Below, in pieces: positions 8,836 to 16,737 of a stretch of DNA of 21,474 nt; the stretch's first letter is position 1, and each line of letters opens with the position of its first letter. Origin of the DNA: Flavobacteriia bacterium (GTDB lineage Bacteria; Bacteroidota; Bacteroidia; Flavobacteriales; Schleiferiaceae); contig CATILC010000180.1 of assembly GCA_949516455.1 (NCBI GenBank), forward strand, positions 1 to 21,474, given 5' to 3'. Made by a program: the position numbers and the translations under genes. Below the pieces are notes generated by a model that saw nothing but the letters and a program-made list of their open reading frames with translations, had not been told where the DNA came from and made no database searches.

Positions 8836-9025
8836 TCGAAGATTTACTGATGTGTGCAACGCAAGCAAGTAAGTTATCGTATCGCTAAAAAAGTCTCTTT
8901 ATTCCGACCGCATTCAGAAGGGTCAAAGAACGTATTAAATCGAAGTACTCCGCTGATGAGTTCGCGCAGATGTCCTGTTAAACCTGCATACCCTCCTCTA
9001 ATAATTTGTATTATTGTCGGCTATA
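8836..9025. promoter_or_regulatory. Divergent intergenic region between porU and porP homologue
   Basis: These 190 bases must hold promoters in both directions. I see no exact TAnnTTTG on either strand. The nearest match for the porP gene is TAATTTG (9002-9008), one base short. For porU only a distorted match (TACGTTCTTTG on the minus strand, near 8920-8932) is present. Either promoter could be non-consensus or depend on an alternative sigma factor. Confidence 0.3.
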
Positions 9026-10042
9026 ATGCACAAAAAACTCATGCGGAGACATTGGTGGTTCCTCTCATTGGTGTTTGCAGTTTTTGAACTGAGGGGGCAA
9101 GATCCCCACTTTACTCAGTACTACGCGAATCCACTCTACCTGAATCCGGCCTTCGCGGGATCGGAGATCTGTCCGCGGTTCACCATGAACTATCGGAATC
9201 AGTTCCCGAATTTCGGCGCCTATCAAACCTACAGTGCGAGCTACGACCAATACGTCGATGCGGTCAAGGGCGGACTGGGACTTTTGATCCTAAGAGACGA
9301 TGCCGGCAATGGGACGCTGACCACAACGGAGATGAGTGGCATATACAGCTACCACTTGAAGGTAACGCGCAAATTCACCGTGCTGGCAGGTTTCCAGGGA
9401 ACACTTAGGAGCCGGGCGCTCAATTGGGGCGACTTCACCTTTCCGGACCAGATCGACCCCTTTTATGGTTTTGTGCTCCCCTCCAGCGAGGTGCCACCGG
9501 GTTCAACGACCAATACGCACTTCGACTTGTCATTTGGAGCCATGGGGTACACCAAGAATTTCTACCTCGGAGTGGCGATGCACCACATCACCCAACCCAA
9601 TGAAGCATTTTTCTCCACGTCTGCTCTGCCCTCCAAATTCACAGTCCATGCAGGTGCCAATATTCCGCTGAGCAAAAGGCGACTGCACAATGAAGTATTG
9701 AATTATCTCATCCCGAACATCACCTTCCAAACGCAGGGCCCTTTCGGCGACATATTTGCCTTGGGCAGTTTCATGCAGGTCAACTATTCAGTGGCTTTCA
9801 TGAGAAACGGCATCGCTGGCGGGATCGGTTTTCGACAGAACAGCAACAATATCGACGCACTGCTCATCAACTTTGGCTTCATGCCCGAAGGACAGGCTTG
9901 GCGCATCGGGTACAGTTACGATTACACCATTTCAGAATTCTCCAATGCGGGTGGAGGAGCGCACGAGATCGCCTTGGCGTATCAATTCCCCTGCCGCGTA
10001 AAAAAGAAAAGAATGCAGGCAATAAAATGCCCGAAATTCTAG
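9026..10042 (+). CDS. PorP/SprF family type IX secretion outer-membrane protein
   Basis: The ATG at 9026 gives 338 residues; a TTG 12 bases upstream is possible but not needed. A signal peptide (about 1-24) is followed by the hallmark QDPHFTQYYANPLYLNPAFAGS, which opens PorP/SprF proteins, and then by an alternating beta-strand pattern typical of the 14-stranded barrel predicted for the family. Members are either the core PorP associated with PorK/N or SprF-like partners of particular large cargo proteins. No large cargo gene is next to it, which argues against a dedicated SprF role, but I cannot tell which subtype it is. It precedes gldJ by 27 nt on the same strand, so the two are probably cotranscribed. 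The last residues (RVKKKRMQAIKCPKF) form a basic tail past the expected final strand. Confidence 0.9.
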   Translation: MHKKLMRRHWWFLSLVFAVFELRGQDPHFTQYYANPLYLNPAFAGSEICPRFTMNYRNQFPNFGAYQTYSASYDQYVDAVKGGLGLLILRDDAGNGTLTTTEMSGIYSYHLKVTRKFTVLAGFQGTLRSRALNWGDFTFPDQIDPFYGFVLPSSEVPPGSTTNTHFDLSFGAMGYTKNFYLGVAMHHITQPNEAFFSTSALPSKFTVHAGANIPLSKRRLHNEVLNYLIPNITFQTQGPFGDIFALGSFMQVNYSVAFMRNGIAGGIGFRQNSNNIDALLINFGFMPEGQAWRIGYSYDYTISEFSNAGGGAHEIALAYQFPCRVKKKRMQAIKCPKF

Positions 10043-10069
10043 TTAAACGGACGTTCATCTCCCACTATC

Positions 10070-11650
10070 ATGAGCTACATCCAAAAGAGTATTGTCGCGT
10101 CGGCCCTCCTATTGATCGGAGGTTCATGCAGCCAGCAATCCAACACCACCGGTTGGGACATCAACAATAAAAAGAATGGTGGTTTCCATGCCAACTTGGA
10201 CTACCAGGGCCAGGAGACCGGTCCGGGTCTGGTCTTCGTAGAAGGCGGCACGTTCACCATGGGCCGGGTCGAAGAAGATTTCCTGAAAGACTGGAACAAC
10301 GTTCCACGCCAGCTCACCGTCGCATCGTTTTACATGGACGAGTTTGAGGTGACCAATGTGGATTATCGCGAATATCTGTATTGGCTGAGAAGGGTTTTCG
10401 ACATCGGTTACTACCCAGAGATCTATGAAAAGGCTTTGCCCGATACTTTGGTCTGGAGAGATAAAATGGGTTACAATGAAGTGTATGTGGAGAACTATCT
10501 CCGCCATCCCGCCTATAATTTTTACCCCGTTGTGGGAATCAGCTGGCTGCAGGCCACAAAGTACTGCTCTTGGCGCACGGACCGCGTGAACGAACGCATT
10601 CTGATCGATGAAGGCATTTTGAATGAAATGCCCGACCAGGCAGATGCCGATCACTTCAATACCGAAGTGTACTTGTATAAGTCCGGAGAGTACACCCAGC
10701 AAAACAAGAAGGGTTTACCCGACTTCAACCCGAACAGCCCCTACGGTAAGGAAGGGCGACCAGCGCGCGTTGAGGATGGATTACTGCTCCCAAAATACCG
10801 GCTTCCAACGGAGGCAGAATGGGAATATGCCGCCTACGGAAATATTGGCAACCGCATGTACGACCGAACCGTTGAGGGCAACAAGTACGGATGGAACGGA
10901 GGTTCTATGCGCAGTCCAGAAAAGGATGGCCGCGGAGACATGCTGGCCAACTACAAAAGAGGCCGTGGAGACAACATGGGACCCGGCGGCTGGCTCAACG
11001 ACCAAGCGAACATAACGATGCAGGTGGGATTCTATCCTCCCAACGACTTTGGGCTTTACGATATGGCCGGAAACGTAGCGGAGTGGGTCTTGGATGTTTA
11101 CCGTCCGCTGACACCAGAGGATATGACCGATCACCGTGCTTTCCGTGGAAACCGATTTGAAACCTTCGACGACAACTATGAGGGAATGGGAACACTTGAG
11201 GTATTGCAGGATCCTCAGTGGGACAAGGACAGCAATCTGGTCCGTCTGCCGGGTGAACTTCCCGTTCGTGCCGTTACAGCCAATGACAATTTAGACAGGA
11301 GGAATTATCAGGAGTCCGATTATGTCGATTACCTGGACGGTGATCTTGAATCGTCCATATTCTACGATCAGGTGGGCGACGATGAAAGCAAAGGCACGAT
11401 GTACGAGTATGGTTCGTCCACACTCATCGGAGACAATGTACGCGTATACAAGGGCGGTAGCTGGAAAGACCGTGCATACTGGCTGTCCCCAGGGACGCGC
11501 AGATATTTGGAAGAAGATCAGTCAACAGACTTCATCGGATTTCGTTGTGCCATGGACCGCGTCGGGTTCCAAAACGAGGACAGCGATAGAGCGAAGACAT
11601 CCGAGCCTCCCAAGCGAAAGAAATTCAAGCGCTATCAGCTAAGTAAATAA
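10070..11650 (+). CDS. gldJ: Gliding motility lipoprotein GldJ
   Basis: 526 residues. A lipoprotein signal ends at Cys20 (LLLIGGSC); the -3 residue is Gly rather than Leu, an atypical lipobox. The mature protein opens with TGWDINNKKNGGF (27-39), as in F. johnsoniae GldJ, which separates it from its paralogue GldK. The body is a formylglycine-generating-enzyme (FGE)-like fold: GLVFVEGGTFTMG (53-65), FYMDEFEVTN (87-96), YRLPTEAEWEYAAYG (243-257), GLYDMAGNVAEW (328-339) and FIGFRCAM (488-495). A short basic tail follows (PPKRKKFKRYQLSK). GldJ is an outer-membrane lipoprotein required for gliding and type IX secretion, and it stabilises GldK. It follows the porP homologue and ends at a strong terminator. 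Adjacency to porU/porV and murF matches F. johnsoniae as I remember it. Confidence 0.93.
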   Translation: MSYIQKSIVASALLLIGGSCSQQSNTTGWDINNKKNGGFHANLDYQGQETGPGLVFVEGGTFTMGRVEEDFLKDWNNVPRQLTVASFYMDEFEVTNVDYREYLYWLRRVFDIGYYPEIYEKALPDTLVWRDKMGYNEVYVENYLRHPAYNFYPVVGISWLQATKYCSWRTDRVNERILIDEGILNEMPDQADADHFNTEVYLYKSGEYTQQNKKGLPDFNPNSPYGKEGRPARVEDGLLLPKYRLPTEAEWEYAAYGNIGNRMYDRTVEGNKYGWNGGSMRSPEKDGRGDMLANYKRGRGDNMGPGGWLNDQANITMQVGFYPPNDFGLYDMAGNVAEWVLDVYRPLTPEDMTDHRAFRGNRFETFDDNYEGMGTLEVLQDPQWDKDSNLVRLPGELPVRAVTANDNLDRRNYQESDYVDYLDGDLESSIFYDQVGDDESKGTMYEYGSSTLIGDNVRVYKGGSWKDRAYWLSPGTRRYLEEDQSTDFIGFRCAMDRVGFQNEDSDRAKTSEPPKRKKFKRYQLSK

Positions 11651-11655
11651 GGAAA

Positions 11656-11683
11656 AAGCCCCACCATCGGGGCTTCCTTTTTT
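11656..11683 (+). terminator. Intrinsic terminator after gldJ
   Basis: AAGCCCC-ACCATC-GGGGCTT is a perfect 7-bp stem with a 6-nt loop, followed by CC and six T. It begins 5 nt after the gldJ stop. An A run before the stem gives some activity in the opposite direction as well. It ends only 10 nt before the murF start codon. Confidence 0.9.
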
Positions 11684-11693
11684 ATATCCTGCC

Positions 11694-12968
11694 ATGAACT
11701 TCGGGAAACTGCACGAGCAACTCATCTCCGGCGCAAGTGTGCGTATCGATTCCCGGCAGGTGGAGGCCGGTGATCTTTTCTTCACTGTGAGTGGAGATCG
11801 TTTCAATGCCAATGACTTTGTTCCCGAGGTGCTCAAAAAGGAGCCTTCTTTCGTGGTCATGGACGAGGACCGTGGCATTCAGGACGAACGCATCCTCATT
11901 GCAGGGAACGGACTGAAGGCCCTACAGGAGTTCGCCCGCTACCACCGAAAAAAGCTGAACATTCCGGTCATCGGTCTAACGGGCAGCAATGGAAAGACTA
12001 CCACCAAAGAACTGTTTCATGCCGTACTGGGCAGGCGTTTCCGTTGCAGGGCTACTGAAGGTAATCTGAACAATCACATCGGCGTACCCCTGAGCCTATT
12101 ATCCATCCAGAGACAAGATGAGGTGGCCGTCATTGAGCTGGGCGCCAATCATCAGAAGGAGATCGAATTCCTCTGCTCGCTTGCGCTGCCCGACATCGGA
12201 TACATCACCAATTTTGGCCTGGCCCATCTCGAGGGTTTTGGCGGACCCGAAGGCGTGATCAAAGGAAAAAGTGAACTATACGATCACCTCAGGACGCATG
12301 GAAAAAAAGCCCTAGTGTGTTCGGACGACAGCGAACAATTGAGGCGTTCCCAAGGAATTGAGCAGGTGCTTTTTGGCCAAAGAGAAAAAGACCCCTTCTG
12401 TTTCTCACCTCTACCGGGAGGGCCTACTCTTAAGATGAAGTACAAGGAAAAGGTCGTCCACACCCAACTCAGCGGCGCCTACAATTTCACCAATGTGGCC
12501 TCTGCCTTTTCCCTTGGGCTGATGTTCGAAATGGAAGAGGAATCGATCATCCAGGCCATTGAAGACTACACCCCCACAAATCAGCGCTCCCAACTTCAAC
12601 GCTCGGAACGCAACAATCAGCTCATCATCGACTGCTACAATGCCAACCCGAGCAGTGTGGAACGCGCTCTGGAAGGTCTCTCCAGTTTCGCTGGTAAAAG
12701 AATCGCCCTATTGGGCGATATGCTTGAGCTGGGCAACTACGAAAAGACTGAACACCAACGAATGATCGACTGCGCCAAACGCATGGAGATCGATGAGATC
12801 ATTGCCATCGGACCCATTTTTTCTTCACTGAATGATGATGATGTGCGATTCTTTTCAAGAATCGAGGATGCACGAAGCTTTATAGAAAAGCAAGCCCATA
12901 CACACTGCACGATCCTGATCAAAGGCAGCCGTGGGATGCGAATGGAACAGCTGATCGATCTCCTTTGA
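11694..12968 (+). CDS. murF: UDP-N-acetylmuramoyl-tripeptide--D-alanyl-D-alanine ligase
   Basis: 424 residues with the three Mur ligase domains. The N-terminal domain contains VRIDSRQVEAGDLFF (17-31). The central ATPase domain has the P-loop GLTGSNGKTTTKE (94-106), then TEGNLNNHIGVPLSLL (121-136) and VIELGANHQKEI (146-157). The C-terminal domain contains the segment ending IIDCYNANPSSVERAL and RIALLGDMLELG. The enzyme adds D-Ala-D-Ala to UDP-MurNAc-tripeptide in the cytoplasm, completing the peptidoglycan precursor. NANPSS and TEGNLNN point to MurF rather than MurE or MurC. The ATG at 11694 fits the family's N-terminus. No Shine-Dalgarno sequence is seen before it; the upstream 10 nt follow directly on the gldJ terminator. 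It converges on the acyl-CoA dehydrogenase gene. Confidence 0.95.
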   Translation: MNFGKLHEQLISGASVRIDSRQVEAGDLFFTVSGDRFNANDFVPEVLKKEPSFVVMDEDRGIQDERILIAGNGLKALQEFARYHRKKLNIPVIGLTGSNGKTTTKELFHAVLGRRFRCRATEGNLNNHIGVPLSLLSIQRQDEVAVIELGANHQKEIEFLCSLALPDIGYITNFGLAHLEGFGGPEGVIKGKSELYDHLRTHGKKALVCSDDSEQLRRSQGIEQVLFGQREKDPFCFSPLPGGPTLKMKYKEKVVHTQLSGAYNFTNVASAFSLGLMFEMEEESIIQAIEDYTPTNQRSQLQRSERNNQLIIDCYNANPSSVERALEGLSSFAGKRIALLGDMLELGNYEKTEHQRMIDCAKRMEIDEIIAIGPIFSSLNDDDVRFFSRIEDARSFIEKQAHTHCTILIKGSRGMRMEQLIDLL

Positions 12969-12979
12969 ATACGCGGAAA

Positions 12980-13014
12980 CTGGATTTCTGAATCAGGAAT
13001 TATTACGAATCCAG
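12980..13014. repeat. 7-bp inverted repeat after murF
   Basis: CTGGATT (12980-12986) and AATCCAG (13008-13014) flank a 21-nt spacer just after the murF stop. No T run follows, so it is at best a weak 3'-end structure for the murF mRNA. Confidence 0.3.
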
Positions 13015-13099
13015 GGTTGGGGCGAATGCCCTCCTCCCCTGCACTCAATTTAATTCTCATTCATTCTCAGCAGCAACCGCCATCATCCCGTTCACGAAT

Positions 13100-13122
13100 A
13101 AAAAAAGCCGCTGAAAGCGGCT
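13100..13122 (-). terminator. Intrinsic terminator after the acyl-CoA dehydrogenase gene
   Basis: On the minus strand AGCCGCT-TTC-AGCGGCT (7-bp perfect stem, 3-nt loop) is followed directly by a T run, about 27 nt beyond the stop of the acyl-CoA dehydrogenase gene. It lies in the convergent gap with murF, and on the plus strand it lacks a T tail. Confidence 0.9.
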
Positions 13123-13148
13123 CTCGATCTTATCGGTGAGATGGTGTG

Positions 13149-14291
13149 TCACTCCTGAAGCAGCAATCTGGAGATCACGAGCTTTTGGATCTCTGTTGTG
13201 CCCTCATAGATCTCTGTGATCTTGGCATCGCGCATCAATCGCTCTACATGGTATTCCTTCACGTATCCGTATCCGCCGTGGACCTGAACCGCCTCTCGTG
13301 CGATATCGTTGGCCACTCTTGAAGCATAAAGTTTGGCCATGGCGCTTTCCTTGTCGAAAGGCTTGCCCTGATCCTTCAGCCATGCCGCCTTGAGACAGAG
13401 CATTCGGGCGGCCTCTACTTCAGTGGCCATATCCGCCAATTTGAAAGCGATCTCCTGATGCTTGTGTATCTCCTTTCCAAAAGCCTTTCGCTCCTTGGAA
13501 TATTTGAGTGCCAATTCATAGGCCCCGCTGGCGATGCCCAGTGCCTGAGCTGCGATGCCTATCCGTCCGCCGGAGAGCACCTTCATGGCAAACTTGAAAC
13601 CAAACCCCTCTTCTCCCAAGCGATTTTCCTTGGGAACACGCACATCCTGAAACATAAGGGAATGGGTATCAGAACCGCGTATTCCCATTTTGTCTTCTTT
13701 CTTTCCGACCGTGAATCCTTCCATCCCCTTCTCAACGATCAGACAGTTGATGCCCTTGTGGCCCAGTTCCACATCGGTTTGCGCCATCACCAGGTAAACA
13801 CTGGCTGAATTGCCATTGGTGATCCAGTTCTTATTGCCGTTCAAGAGGTAATGATCGCCCTGATCTATAGCCGTGGTTCTCTGAGATGTGGCATCCGAAC
13901 CCGCTTCGGGTTCAGAAAGGCAGAAGGCTCCGATCATCTCTCCTTTGGCCAGTGGGATGAGATATTTCTGTTTTTGTTCTTCGCTGCCAAATTTTTCGAT
14001 GCCCCAGCACACCAAGGAATTGTTCACAGAAACCACCACAGAGGCAGATGCGTCCACCTTGGAAAGTTCTTCCATGGCCAGCACATAACTAATGGTGTCC
14101 ATTCCGCCTCCTCCGTATTCCGGTGAGACCATCATTCCCATGAAACCCAATTCACCGAGTTTCTTGATCTCTTCGGCGGGAAATTTTTGGTGCTCGTCGC
14201 GCTCAATAACGCCTGGGAGCAATTCATTCTGGGCGAAGTCGCGTGCGGCCTGCCGAATCATTTCATGTTCTTCAGTCAGATGAAGCTCCAT
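13149..14291 (-). CDS. Acyl-CoA dehydrogenase (short-chain/butyryl-CoA type)
   Basis: 380 residues, the normal length for the family. The FAD-binding and substrate region contains AFCLSEPEAGSDA (122-134) and NWITNG (155-160). The C-terminal helical domain has RKAFGKEI (268-275) and QVHGGYGYVKEY (336-347). The catalytic base is Glu363 in IYEGTTEIQ (361-369), the position used by short-chain and medium-chain enzymes. It oxidises acyl-CoA to trans-2-enoyl-CoA using FAD, passing electrons to ETF. The exact chain length is not certain; the sequence looks most like Bacteroidota enzymes annotated as short-chain or butyryl-CoA dehydrogenase. It is a single-gene transcript with its own -33/-7 promoter and terminator, divergent from anmK. 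No other beta-oxidation gene is in the window. Confidence 0.93.
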   Translation of the reverse strand: MELHLTEEHEMIRQAARDFAQNELLPGVIERDEHQKFPAEEIKKLGELGFMGMMVSPEYGGGGMDTISYVLAMEELSKVDASASVVVSVNNSLVCWGIEKFGSEEQKQKYLIPLAKGEMIGAFCLSEPEAGSDATSQRTTAIDQGDHYLLNGNKNWITNGNSASVYLVMAQTDVELGHKGINCLIVEKGMEGFTVGKKEDKMGIRGSDTHSLMFQDVRVPKENRLGEEGFGFKFAMKVLSGGRIGIAAQALGIASGAYELALKYSKERKAFGKEIHKHQEIAFKLADMATEVEAARMLCLKAAWLKDQGKPFDKESAMAKLYASRVANDIAREAVQVHGGYGYVKEYHVERLMRDAKITEIYEGTTEIQKLVISRLLLQE

Positions 14292-14322
14292 AGTGGGGGA
14301 TTTTCGAATTTTGACAACACGG

Positions 14323-14352
14323 CAAATTTACGTCGGGTATCAATGCCCCCAA
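14323..14352 (-). promoter_or_regulatory. Promoter of the acyl-CoA dehydrogenase gene
   Basis: On the minus strand TTTG (TTG at 14352-14350) is followed by exactly 19 nt and TAAATTTG (14330-14323), an excellent Bacteroidota promoter. The start should fall near 14316, leaving a leader of about 25 nt. The -33 box sits only a few bases from the anmK start codon, so polymerase here would occlude anmK initiation. Confidence 0.75.
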
Positions 14353-14356
14353 AGGA

Positions 14357-15442
14357 ATGAAACAGAGAATTGTCACGGCCATAGGACTCATGAGCGGCAC
14401 CTCACTGGACGGTCTAGACATCTGCAGTGTACGGTTCCGACACAGCGCTAATTGTAGAGATGCAAACCCCAGTGCACATCGGCCGTGGTCCTTTGAGATC
14501 CTGGTTGCAAAGACCTTTCCGCACACCTCTGAACAAAAGGGTGAATTATTGAAGGCCCACCAGCTCGCAGATGCCGATCGTCGAACGCTCGATCGTTCCT
14601 ATGCAGGATGGGTCGTCGAAAAGCTCCGGGAATTCGGAAGGACGCATCCAATCGATGCTGCTGAGGTGCTCGGATTCCATGGTCCCACGCTCTTTCACGA
14701 CGTGGAGAAGAAGATAAGTGTTCAGCTTGGAGACGCCTCGATCATTGCGCATGAATTCAACCGCCCGGTGGTGGCGGACTTCCGCACTGCGGACCTTTTG
14801 GCCGGTGGCCGAGGTGCGCCCTTGGTTCCAATGGGCGACACCTTGCTTTTCAGCTCATTCGATGCGCGGGTGAATCTGGGCGGATTCGCCAATTTCTCCA
14901 GAGATGAAAATGGAAAGACGATCGCAAGCGATTCCAGCATCTGCAATTTTGCATTGGACCGACTCGCGCAAAGAATGGGACATCCTTTCGATCGGAATGG
15001 ACAGCTTAGTGCCCAAGGAACAGTGGACAAGGTGCTTCTTAAGCAGCTGGAAGGATCCATGGATCCATTCACCTCCGGAGTCGCTTTGAGCCGCGAATGG
15101 GCAGAAGCTGTTGCTCTTCCCTTGTTGGAGAAAGCCGAACTGCCCAATGCCTTAACAACCCTTTGCGAACACGTGGCCCTGCAACTCAAAAGACATCTGA
15201 ACTCTGCACAAAGGGTGCTGCTGAGCGGTGGAGGGGCGCACAACGATCATCTGGTCGGGCGCATACGGCACCACCTGCCCGGAACTGTTCAGATCCCCGA
15301 TACCCAGACGATCGAGATGAAGGAAGCATTGATCTTCGCCCTGCTGGCCTATTTGAAAAAAGCCCAGATGCACAACGTTCTCAAGGGAACCACTGGCACA
15401 GGCTTCGATCACACAACGGGCGCTCTTTTTCTGCCCTCCTGA
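14357..15442 (+). CDS. anmK: Anhydro-N-acetylmuramic acid kinase
   Basis: 361 residues in the ASKHA sugar-kinase fold. The ATP-binding start motif GLMSGTSLDGLD is at 10-21. GFHGPTLFH (about 106-114), the catalytic-Asp segment DFRTAD with GGRGAPLVP (about 142-156) and NLGGFAN follow, then LLSGGGAHN near the C-terminus. It hydrolyses and phosphorylates 1,6-anhydro-MurNAc to MurNAc-6-phosphate in peptidoglycan recycling. The start fits family members, which begin shortly before GLMSGTS. AAAGGA lies directly against the ATG, too close for a normal ribosome-binding site. It diverges from the acyl-CoA dehydrogenase gene and is followed after 68 nt by the amino acid dehydrogenase gene. No other recycling gene such as murQ is next to it. 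Confidence 0.95.
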   Translation: MKQRIVTAIGLMSGTSLDGLDICSVRFRHSANCRDANPSAHRPWSFEILVAKTFPHTSEQKGELLKAHQLADADRRTLDRSYAGWVVEKLREFGRTHPIDAAEVLGFHGPTLFHDVEKKISVQLGDASIIAHEFNRPVVADFRTADLLAGGRGAPLVPMGDTLLFSSFDARVNLGGFANFSRDENGKTIASDSSICNFALDRLAQRMGHPFDRNGQLSAQGTVDKVLLKQLEGSMDPFTSGVALSREWAEAVALPLLEKAELPNALTTLCEHVALQLKRHLNSAQRVLLSGGGAHNDHLVGRIRHHLPGTVQIPDTQTIEMKEALIFALLAYLKKAQMHNVLKGTTGTGFDHTTGALFLPS

Positions 15443-15510
15443 TCTTTCATTGGGACTCCGGTCGATCGAAGCCTCCGAGATGTTATTTTCGTTCGCCTAT
15501 TGCCCCCACG

Positions 15511-16737
15511 ATGAAAGACCTGCTCCGCGCTTTTGAAGCCAAATCCCCCGAGATCGTATTCCACTGGTCCGATCCCAAGACCGATGCCGAGGCTTGGTGT
15601 GTGATCAACTCACTGCGCGGGGGCGCAGCTGGTGGGGGAACACGCATGCATCCAAATGTTACACAGCGGGAAGTCCTTTCCTTGGCCAAGACCATGGAGA
15701 TCAAATTCCAGGTGGCCGGACCGAATATCGGCGGCGGAAAATCTGGGATCCGTTTCGATCCTGCCGATCCAAGAAAAGAGGAGGTGCTGCGCAGGTGGTA
15801 CAAAGCCCTGAAGCCCTTGCTGAAGAGTTGCTACGGCACAGGTGGAGACATGAATGTGGACGAACTGCACGAAGTGATCCCCATGACTGCAGATCTGGGC
15901 ATCGACCATCCTCAGGAAGGCGTGTTTCAAGGCCATTTTCAGCCCTCTGTTGAACAAAAGGAACGGTCCATCGGAAACCTTCAGACGGGTGTGGTTCTGC
16001 CCCTGAGATCTTCGACTTTGAGTCCCCTGCCAGACGGAACCTATACCGTCGCTGACATGATCACTGGTTTTGGGGTGGGCGAAAGCGTTCGTCATTTCTG
16101 CACCCTTTTCGGTGAGCAGGCGAAGGGAAAAAGAGCCATTATACAAGGCTGGGGCAATGTGGCATCCGCCGCCGCCTGGTATTTGAGCGAAATGGGCATT
16201 CAGATCGTTGGCATCATCGATCGTGCAGGTGGCATCATCCGTGAAGAAGGGCTCGGAAAGGACCAGGTGCGTCAGCTGTTCCTAAACAAGAAGGGAAATC
16301 AGATCGACAGCCCGGATCTGCTGTCCTTTGATAAGGTCGATCAACGGATCTGGGATGTTCCGGCAGATATCTTTGTCCCAGCCGCCGCTTCAAGACTCAT
16401 CACCAAAGATCAGCTGGAGCGAATGCATGCCTCTGGGGTGCACATCATTTCGTCCGGAGCCAATGTGCCGTTTGCCGATGAAGAGATCTTCTACGGTCCC
16501 ATCGCCGAGCAGGCAGACAAGCAGATGAGTTGTATACCGGATTTTATTTCCAATTGCGGGATGGCCCGTGTTTTTGCCTACCTCATGCAAGCAGAAACGA
16601 AGGTGGAAGAGGAAGCGATCTTTTCCGATGTCAGTCAGATCATTTACAACGCGCTTTCAAAAATTCGGAATGAAGCAGAAGATCCCAAACGGATCACTGA
16701 ACGAGCGTATGCTCAGGTATTGAATGAACTTATATGA
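15511..16737 (+). CDS. Glu/Leu/Phe/Val-type amino acid dehydrogenase
   Basis: The ATG at 15511 gives 408 residues. The reading frame is open to 15097, but that part overlaps anmK and is not coding. Motifs of the ELFV dehydrogenase family are visible: GGAAGGGTRMHP (37-48), Lys65 in MEIK, GPNIGGGKSGI (70-80) with the catalytic Lys77, YGTGGDMNVDE (108-118) with Asp113, and a Rossmann segment IIQGWGNVASAAA (210-222). It catalyses reversible NAD(P)-dependent oxidative deamination of an amino acid. GDMNVDE differs from classical GluDH (PDVNT) and LeuDH (EDVGT) signatures, so the substrate is left open. It overlaps the NhaD gene by ATGA, so they are translationally coupled. Bacteroidota genomes commonly carry this subfamily. 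Confidence 0.88.
   Translation: MKDLLRAFEAKSPEIVFHWSDPKTDAEAWCVINSLRGGAAGGGTRMHPNVTQREVLSLAKTMEIKFQVAGPNIGGGKSGIRFDPADPRKEEVLRRWYKALKPLLKSCYGTGGDMNVDELHEVIPMTADLGIDHPQEGVFQGHFQPSVEQKERSIGNLQTGVVLPLRSSTLSPLPDGTYTVADMITGFGVGESVRHFCTLFGEQAKGKRAIIQGWGNVASAAAWYLSEMGIQIVGIIDRAGGIIREEGLGKDQVRQLFLNKKGNQIDSPDLLSFDKVDQRIWDVPADIFVPAAASRLITKDQLERMHASGVHIISSGANVPFADEEIFYGPIAEQADKQMSCIPDFISNCGMARVFAYLMQAETKVEEEAIFSDVSQIIYNALSKIRNEAEDPKRITERAYAQVLNELI

Noticed and set aside
8870..9010. Exact -33/-7 promoter for porU
   Set aside because: The closest minus-strand match, TACGTTCTTTG, has the wrong internal spacing and lacks a TTG at the right distance.
15097..15510. N-terminal extension of 138 codons on the amino acid dehydrogenase
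   Set aside because: It overlaps the end of anmK in another frame and has no family counterpart; the ATG at 15511 fits.
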